DNA of 32,408 nt from VRUE01 sp040904405 (lineage in GTDB: Bacteria > Actinomycetota > Thermoleophilia > Solirubrobacterales > 70-9). Positions 22,216-29,466 of this stretch are shown here, in pieces. Numbering within the stretch: the stretch's first letter is position 1; every line of letters starts with the position of its first letter. Made by a program: the position numbers and the translations under genes. The stretch spans positions 1 through 32,408 of the forward strand of contig JBBDTK010000085.1 in NCBI GenBank assembly GCA_040904405.1. Direction: 5' to 3'. The notes beneath the pieces are model-generated. The model was not told where the DNA came from. It did not search any database and was given only the letters and a program-made list of their open reading frames with translations.

Positions 22216-22913
22216 GGGGTCTCCCCGCTTTCGATCAGCTCGACGACGCGGTCCTGGGCGGCCTGGATCCCCTGCTTCTCGTCCTCGACGAAGGACTCGT
22301 AGCGCTGCGGCGAGACGACCCGGACCTCGGTTGCCATCGCCGCGTAGGCCTGGCCGGAGAGGGTCGCCGAGTTGCCCCCGTAGACGCCCTTCTCGTCGGC
22401 GCGGAAGACGACCCGGTTGGTCTTGCCGGGGACGGCGTCGCGCTTGCCCGCCAGCGCCGGCACGTCCCAGGTGTGGACGACGTCGGTCGAGACCAGGTCG
22501 AGCTCGACCGTGGTTCCGACCGGGACGACCAGCTTGTAGTAGGAGAAGGCTTCGTTGGGGTAGTCGTAGCGCCAGATCCACTGCTGCCCGGTGGCGGTTA
22601 TCCGCAGCGGCTCGGAGGCCGACGCGGTCTCGAGCCCGCCGGCGACGGTCGCCGGGGTCTCGCGCGCCTTCTCGGTGAAGACGACGCTGAGCACGAAGAG
22701 GGTGGCGGCGAAGGCGGTCAGCGCCGCCCCGACCTGGAACTGGACCCGGCGGCCGCCGCTGACCTGGCGTGGCTCGGCGCCGCGCTCGGCGCGGTAGCGG
22801 CGCAGCGCGTAGAGCAGGCCGCCGACGACCGCGACCACGACGATTGCGGCGGCGAGGAAGCCGATCCACAGCAGAGTGTCGATCTGGTCGGTGCCAGGAG
22901 AGTGGGGCGCCAA
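22212..22913 (-). CDS. Oxidase subunit II-like protein lacking the CuA site
   Basis: A 233-residue protein with two N-terminal helices (about 12-35 and 61-79) and a cupredoxin-like domain. It keeps the aromatic strand QQWIWRYDYP and the first CuA histidine (His147 in DVVHTWDVP). The CuA loop reads YGGNSATLSGQAYAAM, so both Cys are Ser182 and Ser186, the Glu is Thr184 and the second His is Tyr190; only Met193 remains. Loss of CuA alone would fit a quinol oxidase, but the partner subunit I also lacks its ligands. TTG 22913 is the only suitable start and lies 9 bases after a TAGAAT box. Confidence 0.9.
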   Translation of the reverse strand: MAPHSPGTDQIDTLLWIGFLAAAIVVVAVVGGLLYALRRYRAERGAEPRQVSGGRRVQFQVGAALTAFAATLFVLSVVFTEKARETPATVAGGLETASASEPLRITATGQQWIWRYDYPNEAFSYYKLVVPVGTTVELDLVSTDVVHTWDVPALAGKRDAVPGKTNRVVFRADEKGVYGGNSATLSGQAYAAMATEVRVVSPQRYESFVEDEKQGIQAAQDRVVELIESGETP

Positions 22914-22922
22914 AGCGCGGTC

Positions 22923-22928
22923 ATTCTA
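22923..22928 (-). promoter_or_regulatory. Candidate -10 box (TAGAAT) of the second oxidase-like operon
   Basis: TAGAAT on the minus strand stands 9 bases before the TTG start, implying a nearly leaderless message. The identical hexamer stands before the main oxidase operon (7058-7063), which hints at shared control but is short enough to be chance. Confidence 0.4.
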
Positions 22929-22987
22929 ATCACGCAAGGCGGCTCCCCGCCGCCCGCGCGTTCGCGTTCGGGCTCGCTCGGCGCTCG

Positions 22988-22993
22988 TATACT
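22988..22993 (+). promoter_or_regulatory. Candidate -10 box (TATACT) of the PAP2 gene
   Basis: TATACT lies 10 bases before the ATG at 23004 in a GC-rich region with no ribosome site, so a nearly leaderless transcript is likely. Confidence 0.4.
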
Positions 22994-23003
22994 CGCCGCC
23001 CTG

Positions 23004-23948
23004 ATGCCGAGACGATCTGGTCCATCTCCGGCGCTGCGCAAAACCGTGCGCGCCGGGGCGGCCGGGGCGATCGCGGCGGCGATCGCGGTGCCGCTGCTGC
23101 GCCGCCGGGCGCGGGTGCCGGCGCCGGTGACCGTCGCCGCCTGCGCCGCCGGCCCGCTGGCGCTCGCGGTCCTGCACCCGCGCTCGGGCAAGCGCGACGT
23201 CGGCCTCTTCGCGCTGCAGATGTGGGCCTTCACGATGGCCCACGAGCTCCCCTACGACGATCCGCAGCGGCTGCGACGCCGCCTCCGCACCGGCTACCCG
23301 ATCGCGATCGACCGCGTGCTCGGCTTCGGCAAGCTGCCCAACGTGCGGTTGCAGCGCGGCCTCGCCCGGCTGCCCCGCGTCGGCGGCCTCAACCGCTTCC
23401 TCACCTGGGTCCACTGGCTCTGGTTCCTCGAGCCCTACCTGGTGCTGCTCTACATCCTGCTTCGCCACCCCGAGCGCTTCCCGCGCGCCGCCCGCCAGAT
23501 GGCCGCCGTCTTCGACCTCGGCTGCGCCGTCTACTTCGCCGCGCCGACCGCGCCGCCCTGGTGGTCCTCCGAGCAGGGGCTGACCGGGGAAGAGGTGCGA
23601 CGGGTCATGGTCGAGGTCGGCGAGGAGACCTGGGGCCGAGCCTGGCCGGCCATGTACGGGGCGCTGGGGGGCAACCCGTGGGCGGCGATGCCCTCGCTGC
23701 ACTTCGCCACCGCCTCGATTGCGGCGATCTCGCTCTCCGAGGCCGGGCGGGCGCCCGGCGCGGTCGGCTGGGGATACGCGGTCACGCTCGGCTTCGCCCT
23801 GGTCTACCTCGGCGAGCACTACGTCACCGACCTCGCCGCCGGGGCCGCGCTGGTCGCCCTGGTGCGGCGCGGCGAGCCGCTGGCCGAGCCGCTCGTGCAC
23901 GGCGTCACCGCCGGGCTGCGACGCCTGGAGCGGGTGGCCGGCGGATAG
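23004..23948 (+). CDS. PAP2-type membrane phosphatase or phosphotransferase
   Basis: A 314-residue membrane protein. The acid-phosphatase core motifs are AMPSLHFATA (S-x-x-H) and GEHYVTDLAAG (H-x-x-x-D). The helix layout, with WVHWLWFLEPYLVLLY and a CAVYFAAPTAPPWW loop, matches the PAP2 subgroup related to inositol-phosphorylceramide synthases, which transfer or remove lipid phosphate groups at the outer membrane face. The N-terminus is basic with one extra helix. ATG 23004 follows a -10-like box directly. The next gene encodes another lipid-linked membrane protein, which suggests a shared role in envelope lipids. Confidence 0.85.
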   Translation: MPRRSGPSPALRKTVRAGAAGAIAAAIAVPLLRRRARVPAPVTVAACAAGPLALAVLHPRSGKRDVGLFALQMWAFTMAHELPYDDPQRLRRRLRTGYPIAIDRVLGFGKLPNVRLQRGLARLPRVGGLNRFLTWVHWLWFLEPYLVLLYILLRHPERFPRAARQMAAVFDLGCAVYFAAPTAPPWWSSEQGLTGEEVRRVMVEVGEETWGRAWPAMYGALGGNPWAAMPSLHFATASIAAISLSEAGRAPGAVGWGYAVTLGFALVYLGEHYVTDLAAGAALVALVRRGEPLAEPLVHGVTAGLRRLERVAGG

Positions 23949-23954
23949 ATCATC

Positions 23955-23960
23955 TAGGTT
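23955..23960 (+). promoter_or_regulatory. Candidate -10 box (TAGGTT) of the UPF0104-type gene
   Basis: TAGGTT ends 7 bases before the GTG at 23968, the spacing expected of a leaderless transcript starting at the GTG. It lies in the 19-bp gap after the PAP2 stop, so the two genes may also be read as one unit. Confidence 0.35.
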
Positions 23961-23967
23961 CTCGGGA

Positions 23968-25113
23968 GTGTCGACTCCCGAGTCTCGCCAGGACGTGGCG
24001 GAGGGCAACGGCGGCTACCAGCTGCCGCTGATCACACCCCGGCGCGTCGTGCAGACAGTGCTCCTGGTCCTGATCCTCCTGCTCGGGATCTACATCCTCT
24101 TCCCGGAGCTGGTCGGGCTCGGCGGCTCGTTGAGCAAGCTGGGCGAAGCCGACGGCGCCTGGGTCGCGGTCGCGGTCGGCTTCAACGTGCTCGCGGTCGC
24201 CACCTACATCGCCCTCTTCAAGGCGGTCGTCGGCGGCGAGGCGCTGCGGCTCGAGTGGCGCGAGACCTATGAGATCAACATGGCCGGCGTGGCGGCGACG
24301 CGCCTGTTCTCGACCGGCGGCGCCGGCGGGATCGCGCTCACCTACTGGGCGCTGCGCAAGGCGGGCATGGATCGCCACGACGTCGCCCGCCGCATGGTCG
24401 CCTTCCTCTCCCTGCAGTACGCCTTCTACCCGCTGGCGCTGATCGTCTGCGGGGTCCTGCTGCGCACCGGGGTGCTGCCCGGCAAGGACTCGGTCGAGCT
24501 GACGATCATCCCCGCGGCGATCGCCGGGGTCGGCCTGCTGCTCGGCCTGCTCGTCGCCCTGCTGCCGGCCGATCTCGGCAGGCGGGCGGCGCGGCACGCG
24601 CGCGGCGAGCGCGGGCGGCAGATCGCCTACTACCTCGGCCGTGTGCCGGCGACCGCGGGCGAGGGCCTGCGCTTCGCCGCCCGGCTCGTCGTCAATCCCT
24701 CGCGCGGCGGCCTCGCCGTGCTCGGAGCGGCCGGCTTCTGGGCCGCGAACATCGGCATCCTCTGGGCCTCCTTCCGCGCCTTCGGCGTCCACGTGCCGCT
24801 GGCGGTCGTCGTGCAGGGCTTCTTCCTCGGCATGGTCGCCAACCTCTTCCCGCTGGCCCCGGGCGGGGTCGGCGCGGTCGACGCCGGCATGATCGGCGCC
24901 TTCGTCCTCTTCGGCGTCCCCGAGGAGACCGTCTTCCCGGCGGTCCTGATCTACCGCCTGGTCGCCTTCTGGCTGCCGATCCCGCCCGGGATCGTCGCCT
25001 TCTTCCAGCTGCGCTCGCGGGTCGCGCACTGGGAAGCGGAGGGCCTGCCGGTCGATCGGCGGGGCCCGCCGGAGCCGCAGCCGACGCCGGTCGGCGGCGG
25101 CGGGAGCGGTTGA
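23968..25113 (+). CDS. Lysylphosphatidylglycerol synthase TM region/UPF0104 family membrane protein
   Basis: A 381-residue protein with about eight transmembrane helices and no synthase domain. Family features are the early RRVVQTVLLVLILLLGIYI helix, TRLFSTGGAGGIALTYWALRK, and FPLAPGGVGAVDAGMIGAF followed by YRLVAFWLPIPPG. These match the flippase-like part of MprF proteins that occurs alone in many bacteria. The proline-rich hydrophilic tail (EPQPTPVGGGGSG) is not conserved. The likely role is movement of a lipid or lipid-linked substrate across the membrane; the substrate is unknown. Confidence 0.87.
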   Translation: MSTPESRQDVAEGNGGYQLPLITPRRVVQTVLLVLILLLGIYILFPELVGLGGSLSKLGEADGAWVAVAVGFNVLAVATYIALFKAVVGGEALRLEWRETYEINMAGVAATRLFSTGGAGGIALTYWALRKAGMDRHDVARRMVAFLSLQYAFYPLALIVCGVLLRTGVLPGKDSVELTIIPAAIAGVGLLLGLLVALLPADLGRRAARHARGERGRQIAYYLGRVPATAGEGLRFAARLVVNPSRGGLAVLGAAGFWAANIGILWASFRAFGVHVPLAVVVQGFFLGMVANLFPLAPGGVGAVDAGMIGAFVLFGVPEETVFPAVLIYRLVAFWLPIPPGIVAFFQLRSRVAHWEAEGLPVDRRGPPEPQPTPVGGGGSG

Positions 25114-25154
25114 CGCGCTCGTTACTATAAAAAGTGAAGTAATGGAGACCCGAT

Positions 25155-25230
25155 TAGATGGTTGATTCCACGACCGCGTGCGACTGGGGCGCGTCATCCG
25201 GGCGTGCGGGGTCGTGGAATCAACCATCTA
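25155..25230. repeat. Perfect 21-bp-arm palindrome upstream of trxB
   Basis: TAGATGGTTGATTCCACGAC plus one C (25155-25175) is exactly complementary to 25210-25230, with a 34-base loop. A TA dinucleotide ends both outer arms. If those are target duplications, the element is 72 bp with 19-bp terminal inverted repeats, in the style of an IS630/Tc1-related MITE. In RNA it would form a very stable hairpin ending 14 bases before the trxB ATG. Confidence 0.85.
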
Positions 25231-25244
25231 GACTGGCGGCAGCG

Positions 25245-26252
25245 ATGGCAGAGAGGCAGAAAGTCGAGAACACGATCGTCGTCGGCGGCGGCCCCGCCGG
25301 CTACACCGCCGCCCTGTACACGGCCCGCGCCAATCTCGAGCCGCTCGTCTTCGAGGGCTTCCAGTGGGGCGGCCAGCTGCAGAACACGACCGACGTCGAG
25401 AACTACCCCGGCTACCCCGAGGGGATCATGGGGCCGGAGATGATGAGCCAGTTCCGCGCCCAGGCGGAGCGCTTCGGCACCCGCTTCGTCAGCGACGACG
25501 TCGACCGGGTCGAGCTCGGCGACGGCGGCGTGCAGAAGGTCTACCTCGGCGAGGAGGAGCACCTGGCGCGGACGGTGATCCTGGCGATGGGGGCGGAGCC
25601 GCGCCGGCTCGGCGTCCCCGGCGAGCTCGAGCTGAGCGGCCTCGGCGTCTCCACCTGCGGCGTCTGCGACGGCGCCTTCTTCAAAGGCAAGAAGGTGATC
25701 GTGATCGGCGGCGGCGACTCGGCGATGGAGGACGCGATCTTCGTCTCCAAGTTCGCCGACGAGCTCACCGTGGTCAACCGCCGCGACGAGTTCCGCGCCT
25801 CGAAGATCATGCAGGAGCGGGCCCGTGAGCAGGGCAACATCGAGTTCAAGACGCCGTTCGTGCCCGAGCAGTTCGTCGTCGGCGGCGACGGCAAGCTCGG
25901 CCAGGTCAGGCTGCGCAACGCGGAGACCGGCGAGAGCGAGGACTTCGCCACCGAAGGAGCCTTCGTCGCGATCGGCCACATCCCCAAATCGGAGATCGTC
26001 GCCGGCCAGGTCGAGACCGACGAGGACGGCTACATCCGCACCGAGCCCGGCTCGACCAGGACCAACCTGGGCGGGGTCTTCGCCGTCGGCGACGTCGTCG
26101 ACCGCACCTACCGCCAGGCGGTCACCGCCGCCGGCACCGGCTGCATGGGCGCCCTCGACGCCGAGTGGTACCTGCGCGACACGCCGCCCTCGCCCGAGGC
26201 GCACTGGCAGCGCGGCGGCGAGCCCACCGAGATCGCCCCCAAGCCCGCCTGA
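25245..26252 (+). CDS. trxB: Thioredoxin-disulfide reductase
   Basis: A 335-residue flavoprotein that passes electrons from NADPH to thioredoxin. The FAD motif is GGGPAGYTAALYTARA (about 14-29), the redox pair is Cys138/Cys141 in STCGVCDGAFF, the NADPH motif is GGGDSAMEDA and the second FAD motif is GGVFAVGDVVD. CGVC replaces the common CATC, which is tolerated in the family. ATG 25245 is chosen; the longer in-frame start at 25158 would translate the palindrome and is rejected. No thioredoxin gene is adjacent. The stop codon is the first triplet of the repeat shared with greA. Confidence 0.95.
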   Translation: MAERQKVENTIVVGGGPAGYTAALYTARANLEPLVFEGFQWGGQLQNTTDVENYPGYPEGIMGPEMMSQFRAQAERFGTRFVSDDVDRVELGDGGVQKVYLGEEEHLARTVILAMGAEPRRLGVPGELELSGLGVSTCGVCDGAFFKGKKVIVIGGGDSAMEDAIFVSKFADELTVVNRRDEFRASKIMQERAREQGNIEFKTPFVPEQFVVGGDGKLGQVRLRNAETGESEDFATEGAFVAIGHIPKSEIVAGQVETDEDGYIRTEPGSTRTNLGGVFAVGDVVDRTYRQAVTAAGTGCMGALDAEWYLRDTPPSPEAHWQRGGEPTEIAPKPA

Positions 26253-26277
26253 CCGGCGCATATCGGCGTCCTCGTCA
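26250..26277 (+). repeat. Stop-codon-associated hairpin repeat, copy 3
   Basis: TGACCGGCGCATATCGGCGT followed by CCTCGTCA fills the whole space between trxB and greA. Its first triplet is the trxB stop and its last triplet (reverse) is the greA stop. The arms CTGAC/GTCAG pair, and the inner GGCGC/GCGTC stem closes an ATATCG loop. One element thus ends both convergent genes. Confidence 0.75.
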
Positions 26278-26754
26278 GTCGACGAGTTTCTGAACTACGA
26301 ACGTGCGGTTGCCGCGTGGCGTCTCGACCTCGACCGCCTGGCCCACCTCGGCGTCGCGCAGCGCTTCGCCGATCGGCGACTCGGCCGAGAGCCGGCCCGC
26401 GGCGAGGTCGGCCTCGGTGGAGCCGACCAGGGTCCAGGTGTTGACCTCGCCCTTCTGCTCGTCGAGGACCTCGGCGGTGCTGCCGAAGCCGAAGCTGTCG
26501 CCGCCGCCGTCGGACTCGACCACGACCGCCTTGCGCAGCCGTTCCCGCAGCCGCTTGATCCGCGTCTCCAGGTGCGCCTGGTCCTCCTTGGCGATGTGGT
26601 AGTCGGCGTTCTCCTTGAGGTCACCGAGCTCGCGCGCGACCTTGATCCGCGCCGCCATCTCGGTCCGCGCCGGCCCTTCCAGTTGCTCGATCTCCTCGCG
26701 CAGGGCCTCGACTCCCTCCGCCGTGATCGGCTCTCCGCGTCCCTCGCTCGCCAT
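26275..26754 (-). CDS. greA: Transcription elongation factor GreA
   Basis: A 159-residue factor that enters the RNA polymerase secondary channel and stimulates cleavage of backtracked RNA. The N-terminal coiled coil contains ARTEMAARIKVARELGDLKE followed by NADYH, with the acidic tip. The C-terminal FKBP-like domain has VNTWTLVGSTEADL, LSAESPIGEAL and a closing TFVVQKLVD strand. Length and motif order are normal. ATG 26754 is preceded by a purine-rich stretch. Its stop codon lies in the repeat shared with trxB. Confidence 0.95.
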   Translation of the reverse strand: MASEGRGEPITAEGVEALREEIEQLEGPARTEMAARIKVARELGDLKENADYHIAKEDQAHLETRIKRLRERLRKAVVVESDGGGDSFGFGSTAEVLDEQKGEVNTWTLVGSTEADLAAGRLSAESPIGEALRDAEVGQAVEVETPRGNRTFVVQKLVD

Positions 26755-26800
26755 CCGCTCACCATTGCAGATGACGGTCGACCGCCGGCGCCCGAGCCGG

Positions 26801-27433
26801 TCAGAGGGTCGCGATCAGCAGCGCGCCAAGGGTGGCGATCAGCGAGATGATCAGGCTGCCGAGGAGCTTGACCAGCGTTCTTTGGAACGCGCGCATATCG
26901 GCTTGGATCTGGCGGTTATCGTCGTGCAACACGCCGATCGCTTCCCAGGTTCTGGCGAAGTGCTCGCTCGACTGCGAGCGGAGCCGAGCTTCGAGCCCGG
27001 CCATCTCCCTGCGTAGTCCGTTCGCGCTGACCTGGATCTCCCCGCGCAGGCTGCTGGCGCTGCCCTGTATCTCCCCGTGCAGGCTTTGGGCGGTCCCCTG
27101 TATCTCCTCGCGCAGATCTTTCACGCTGCCCTGGATCTCCTCGCGCAGGCTTTGGGCGCTGCCCTGTATCTCCCCGTGCAGGCCCTGGGCGGTCTCCTGG
27201 ATCTCCCCGCGCAGGCTGCTGGCGCTGACCTGGATCTCCCCGCGCAGATCCTTTGCGCTGGCCTGCATCTCTTCACGCAGACCCGTCGCGCTGGCCTGAA
27301 TCTCCCCGCGCAGCTCTTTGACGTTTGCCTTGATCTCGGCTTCGACCCCGTCGAAGCGCTCGTCCATCCGGTGGGATAGATCGTCGAGGTGGTCGTCCGT
27401 CCAGTCCTGTCTCATCGCCTTGATCGCCTCCAT
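26801..27433 (-). CDS. Hendecad-repeat coiled-coil protein with C-terminal membrane anchor
   Basis: A 210-residue protein. Residues 41-150 are ten near-identical 11-residue repeats of the form LRGEIQxSAxx, giving a long hendecad coiled coil. The last 20 residues form a hydrophobic helix (LIISLIATLGALLIATL), so it is tail-anchored or a membrane-tethered fibre. The N-terminus MRQDWTDDHLDDLSHRMDERF is also helical. ATG 27433 is chosen; the longer frame upstream is non-coding in character. Its stop is again TGACCGG. I know no named family. A structural or envelope-spacing role is possible from shape only. Confidence 0.75.
   Translation of the reverse strand: MEAIKAMRQDWTDDHLDDLSHRMDERFDGVEAEIKANVKELRGEIQASATGLREEMQASAKDLRGEIQVSASSLRGEIQETAQGLHGEIQGSAQSLREEIQGSVKDLREEIQGTAQSLHGEIQGSASSLRGEIQVSANGLRREMAGLEARLRSQSSEHFARTWEAIGVLHDDNRQIQADMRAFQRTLVKLLGSLIISLIATLGALLIATL
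27001..27315 (-). repeat. Tandem 33-bp coding repeats
   Basis: About ten 33-bp units encode the hendecads of the coiled-coil protein. Neighbouring units share long identical stretches, so copy number may vary by slippage or recombination and the assembly may have collapsed or expanded the array. Confidence 0.85.
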
Positions 27434-27439
27434 GGAAAC

Positions 27440-27445
27440 AGCGTA
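27440..27445 (-). promoter_or_regulatory. Candidate -10 box (TACGCT) of the coiled-coil gene
   Basis: TACGCT on the minus strand lies 6 bases before the ATG at 27433 in a relatively AT-rich 100-bp interval with no ribosome site. A leaderless transcript would result. Confidence 0.35.
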
Positions 27446-27534
27446 GGGAGATCTTTCGCGCGTGTGTGCAACAGAAGTGTAACTCTTTGTCTTGGCAGAC
27501 GAATGTCCGAGGGGAGCGGCGAGCTGGTTCCGGC

Positions 27535-29451
27535 TCAGTCGCTGCTGAGCGGCGTGCGCGGGGTGACGATCGGGAAGCCGGGGTCGGGATCCTCGAGCAG
27601 GCCGAGGAGTTGGCCGAGCTTCTCGCCGTCGCCCTCGACCCGCAGGCGGCCCGCTTCGGCCAGGGCGACCGCAGACTCGGGGTCGAGCAGCATCCGGTTC
27701 AGCGCCTCGCGGTCGATCCGCAGGGTCGCGTCGGCCTCCTCGCCGTGGCTGCCCGGGCGGTGGCGCAGGACCCCGTTGCGGACCGCGATCGCGTGCTCGG
27801 AATCGGGCTCGGAGATCGCCCACTGGATCTTCAGGTCGACCTCCCAGGCGCGCGGGCCGTCGAGCCGGATCGCCATCGCGTCGAGCAGCTGCGAGACCGA
27901 GAGGCCGGCGACGATGTCGGGGGGCGCCTTGGCGGTGAGCGTCTCCGCGACGCCGTTTCGCAGCTCGCCGGCGCCGGCGAGGAAGAAGTTGCGCCAGGTC
28001 GCGTTCTCGGCTCCGTAGCCGAGCTGCTCGAGCGCGTCCGCCTGCAGCTCACGCGCCTCGCGGTTCTCCGGCTCGGCGAAGACCAGCTGGTCGACCAGCT
28101 CGGCCACCCAGCGGTAATCGCCGCCCGCGAACGCCTCGCGGGCCTTCGCCAGCACCGCCTCGGCGCCGCCGATCGCCTCGACGTAGCGGCGCGCCCGCTC
28201 GACCGGCGGGTGCTGCCAGAGGTGGGCGGGGTTGCCGTCGAACCAGCCCATGTAGCGCTGATAGATCGCCTTCACGTTATGGCTGACCGAGCCGTAGTAC
28301 TCGCGGCAGTGCCACTCGGCGGCGAGGCTGGGCGGCAGCTCGATCAGCTCGGCGATCTCGGCCGGAGGATGGCCGCGGTTGAGCAGGCGCAGGGTCTGAT
28401 CGTGCAGGTAGGCGTAGAGGTCGCGCTGCTTGGCGAGGAACTCGACCACCCGCGCGCGGCCCCAGCAGGGCCAGTGGTGCCCGGCGAAGAGCACCTCCGC
28501 GTCGGCGCCGAAGAGCTCGATCGCCTGGTCGAGGTAGCGAGCCCAGATCCGCGGGTCGCGGACCAGCGCGCCGCGCAGCGTGAGCAGGTTGTGCATCGCG
28601 TGGGCGGCGTTGTCGGCGATGCAGAGGGCATGCCGGTCGGGCAGGTGGAAGTTCATCTCGGCCGGGGCCTCGGCGCCGGGGGTGAGCTGGAAGACCATGC
28701 GCACGCCGTCGACCGTCAGCTCCTGCCCGGTCCGCTCGATCTCGACGGTCGGCGGGACCAGCGAGACGGTGCCGACAGAGTTCGTCTGCCCGAGCCCGGC
28801 GCCGATCTGGCCGTCGGGCCCCCGCTCCAGCAGGGCGCCGAACATGTAGCCGGCCCGCCTGCCCATCGCCATCCCGGCGAAGACGTTCTCGCTGACGGCG
28901 TGGTGGAGGAACCCGGCCGGGGCGAGAATCGGGATCTCGCCGGCCTCGACCTGCTCCTCGCTGAGGACACCGCGGGCGCCGCCGAAGTGGTCGACGTGGC
29001 TGTGGGTGTAGAGGAGGCCGGTGAGCGGGCGATCGCCCCGGTGCTCGCGGTAGAGGGCCAGCGCCGCCGCCGCGCACTCAGTCGAGACCAGCGGGTCGAC
29101 GACGACGATTCCCTCCTCGCCCTCGATCACGTGCATGTTCGAGACATCGAATCCACGTAGCTGGTAGAGGCCCGGCGCCAGCTCGAAGAGGCCGGCGATC
29201 CGGCCCAGCTTGCCCTGCCGCCAGAGGCTCGGGTGGGCGGTGTCGGGCGGCTCCCCCTCGAGGAACTCGTAGGACTCGAGCTCCCAGGCGGCGCTCCCGT
29301 CGGCAGCCTCGACCCGAGCCGGTTGCAGCTCGGCGACCAGGCCGCGCCTGGCGTCCTCGAAGTCACGCCCGTCTTCGGCCGGCAGCGAGTCGCGGGCGGC
29401 GCGGTTGCGCGCCGCGGTGCGCTCGCTCGCCGGTTTGCTCCGTTGCCCCAT
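27535..29451 (-). CDS. Alkyl sulfatase, metallo-beta-lactamase fold (SdsA1-like)
   Basis: A 638-residue hydrolase that releases sulfate from alkyl sulfates. The zinc motif THSHVDHFGG (His150, His152, Asp154, His155) lies in the N-terminal metallo-beta-lactamase domain (about 90-330), which also holds EMNFHLPDRHALCIADNA and VLFAGHHWPCWG. A helical dimerisation domain (about 350-490, YYGSVSHNVKAIYQRYMGWF) and a C-terminal SCP2-like domain (about 515-638) complete the SdsA1 architecture. No signal peptide is seen, so it should be cytosolic. It lies 15 bases after the 3-hydroxyacyl-CoA dehydrogenase gene, so released alcohols could pass to fatty-acid oxidation; this link is inference. Confidence 0.93.
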   Translation of the reverse strand: MGQRSKPASERTAARNRAARDSLPAEDGRDFEDARRGLVAELQPARVEAADGSAAWELESYEFLEGEPPDTAHPSLWRQGKLGRIAGLFELAPGLYQLRGFDVSNMHVIEGEEGIVVVDPLVSTECAAAALALYREHRGDRPLTGLLYTHSHVDHFGGARGVLSEEQVEAGEIPILAPAGFLHHAVSENVFAGMAMGRRAGYMFGALLERGPDGQIGAGLGQTNSVGTVSLVPPTVEIERTGQELTVDGVRMVFQLTPGAEAPAEMNFHLPDRHALCIADNAAHAMHNLLTLRGALVRDPRIWARYLDQAIELFGADAEVLFAGHHWPCWGRARVVEFLAKQRDLYAYLHDQTLRLLNRGHPPAEIAELIELPPSLAAEWHCREYYGSVSHNVKAIYQRYMGWFDGNPAHLWQHPPVERARRYVEAIGGAEAVLAKAREAFAGGDYRWVAELVDQLVFAEPENREARELQADALEQLGYGAENATWRNFFLAGAGELRNGVAETLTAKAPPDIVAGLSVSQLLDAMAIRLDGPRAWEVDLKIQWAISEPDSEHAIAVRNGVLRHRPGSHGEEADATLRIDREALNRMLLDPESAVALAEAGRLRVEGDGEKLGQLLGLLEDPDPGFPIVTPRTPLSSD

Positions 29452-29466
29452 CGCGGCCGCAGTCTC

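Noticed and set aside
20530..22913. The second oxidase operon as a quinol oxidase or as sequencing error
   Set aside because: Quinol oxidases keep the haem and CuB ligands in subunit I, which are lost here. Sequencing error is unlikely because many independent codons differ while the frame, helices and flanking motifs stay intact.
25142..25165. A 7-codon leader peptide (METRLDG) before trxB, suggesting attenuation
   Set aside because: It is too short and has no diagnostic codon run; it overlaps the palindrome arm and may be chance.
25158..25244. N-terminal extension of trxB to the ATG at 25158
   Set aside because: The extra 29 residues are a translation of the palindrome; the family N-terminus and FAD motif fit the ATG at 25245.
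27434..27823. N-terminal extension of the coiled-coil protein
   Set aside because: It overlaps the alkyl sulfatase gene in another frame and is arginine/proline-rich low-complexity sequence.
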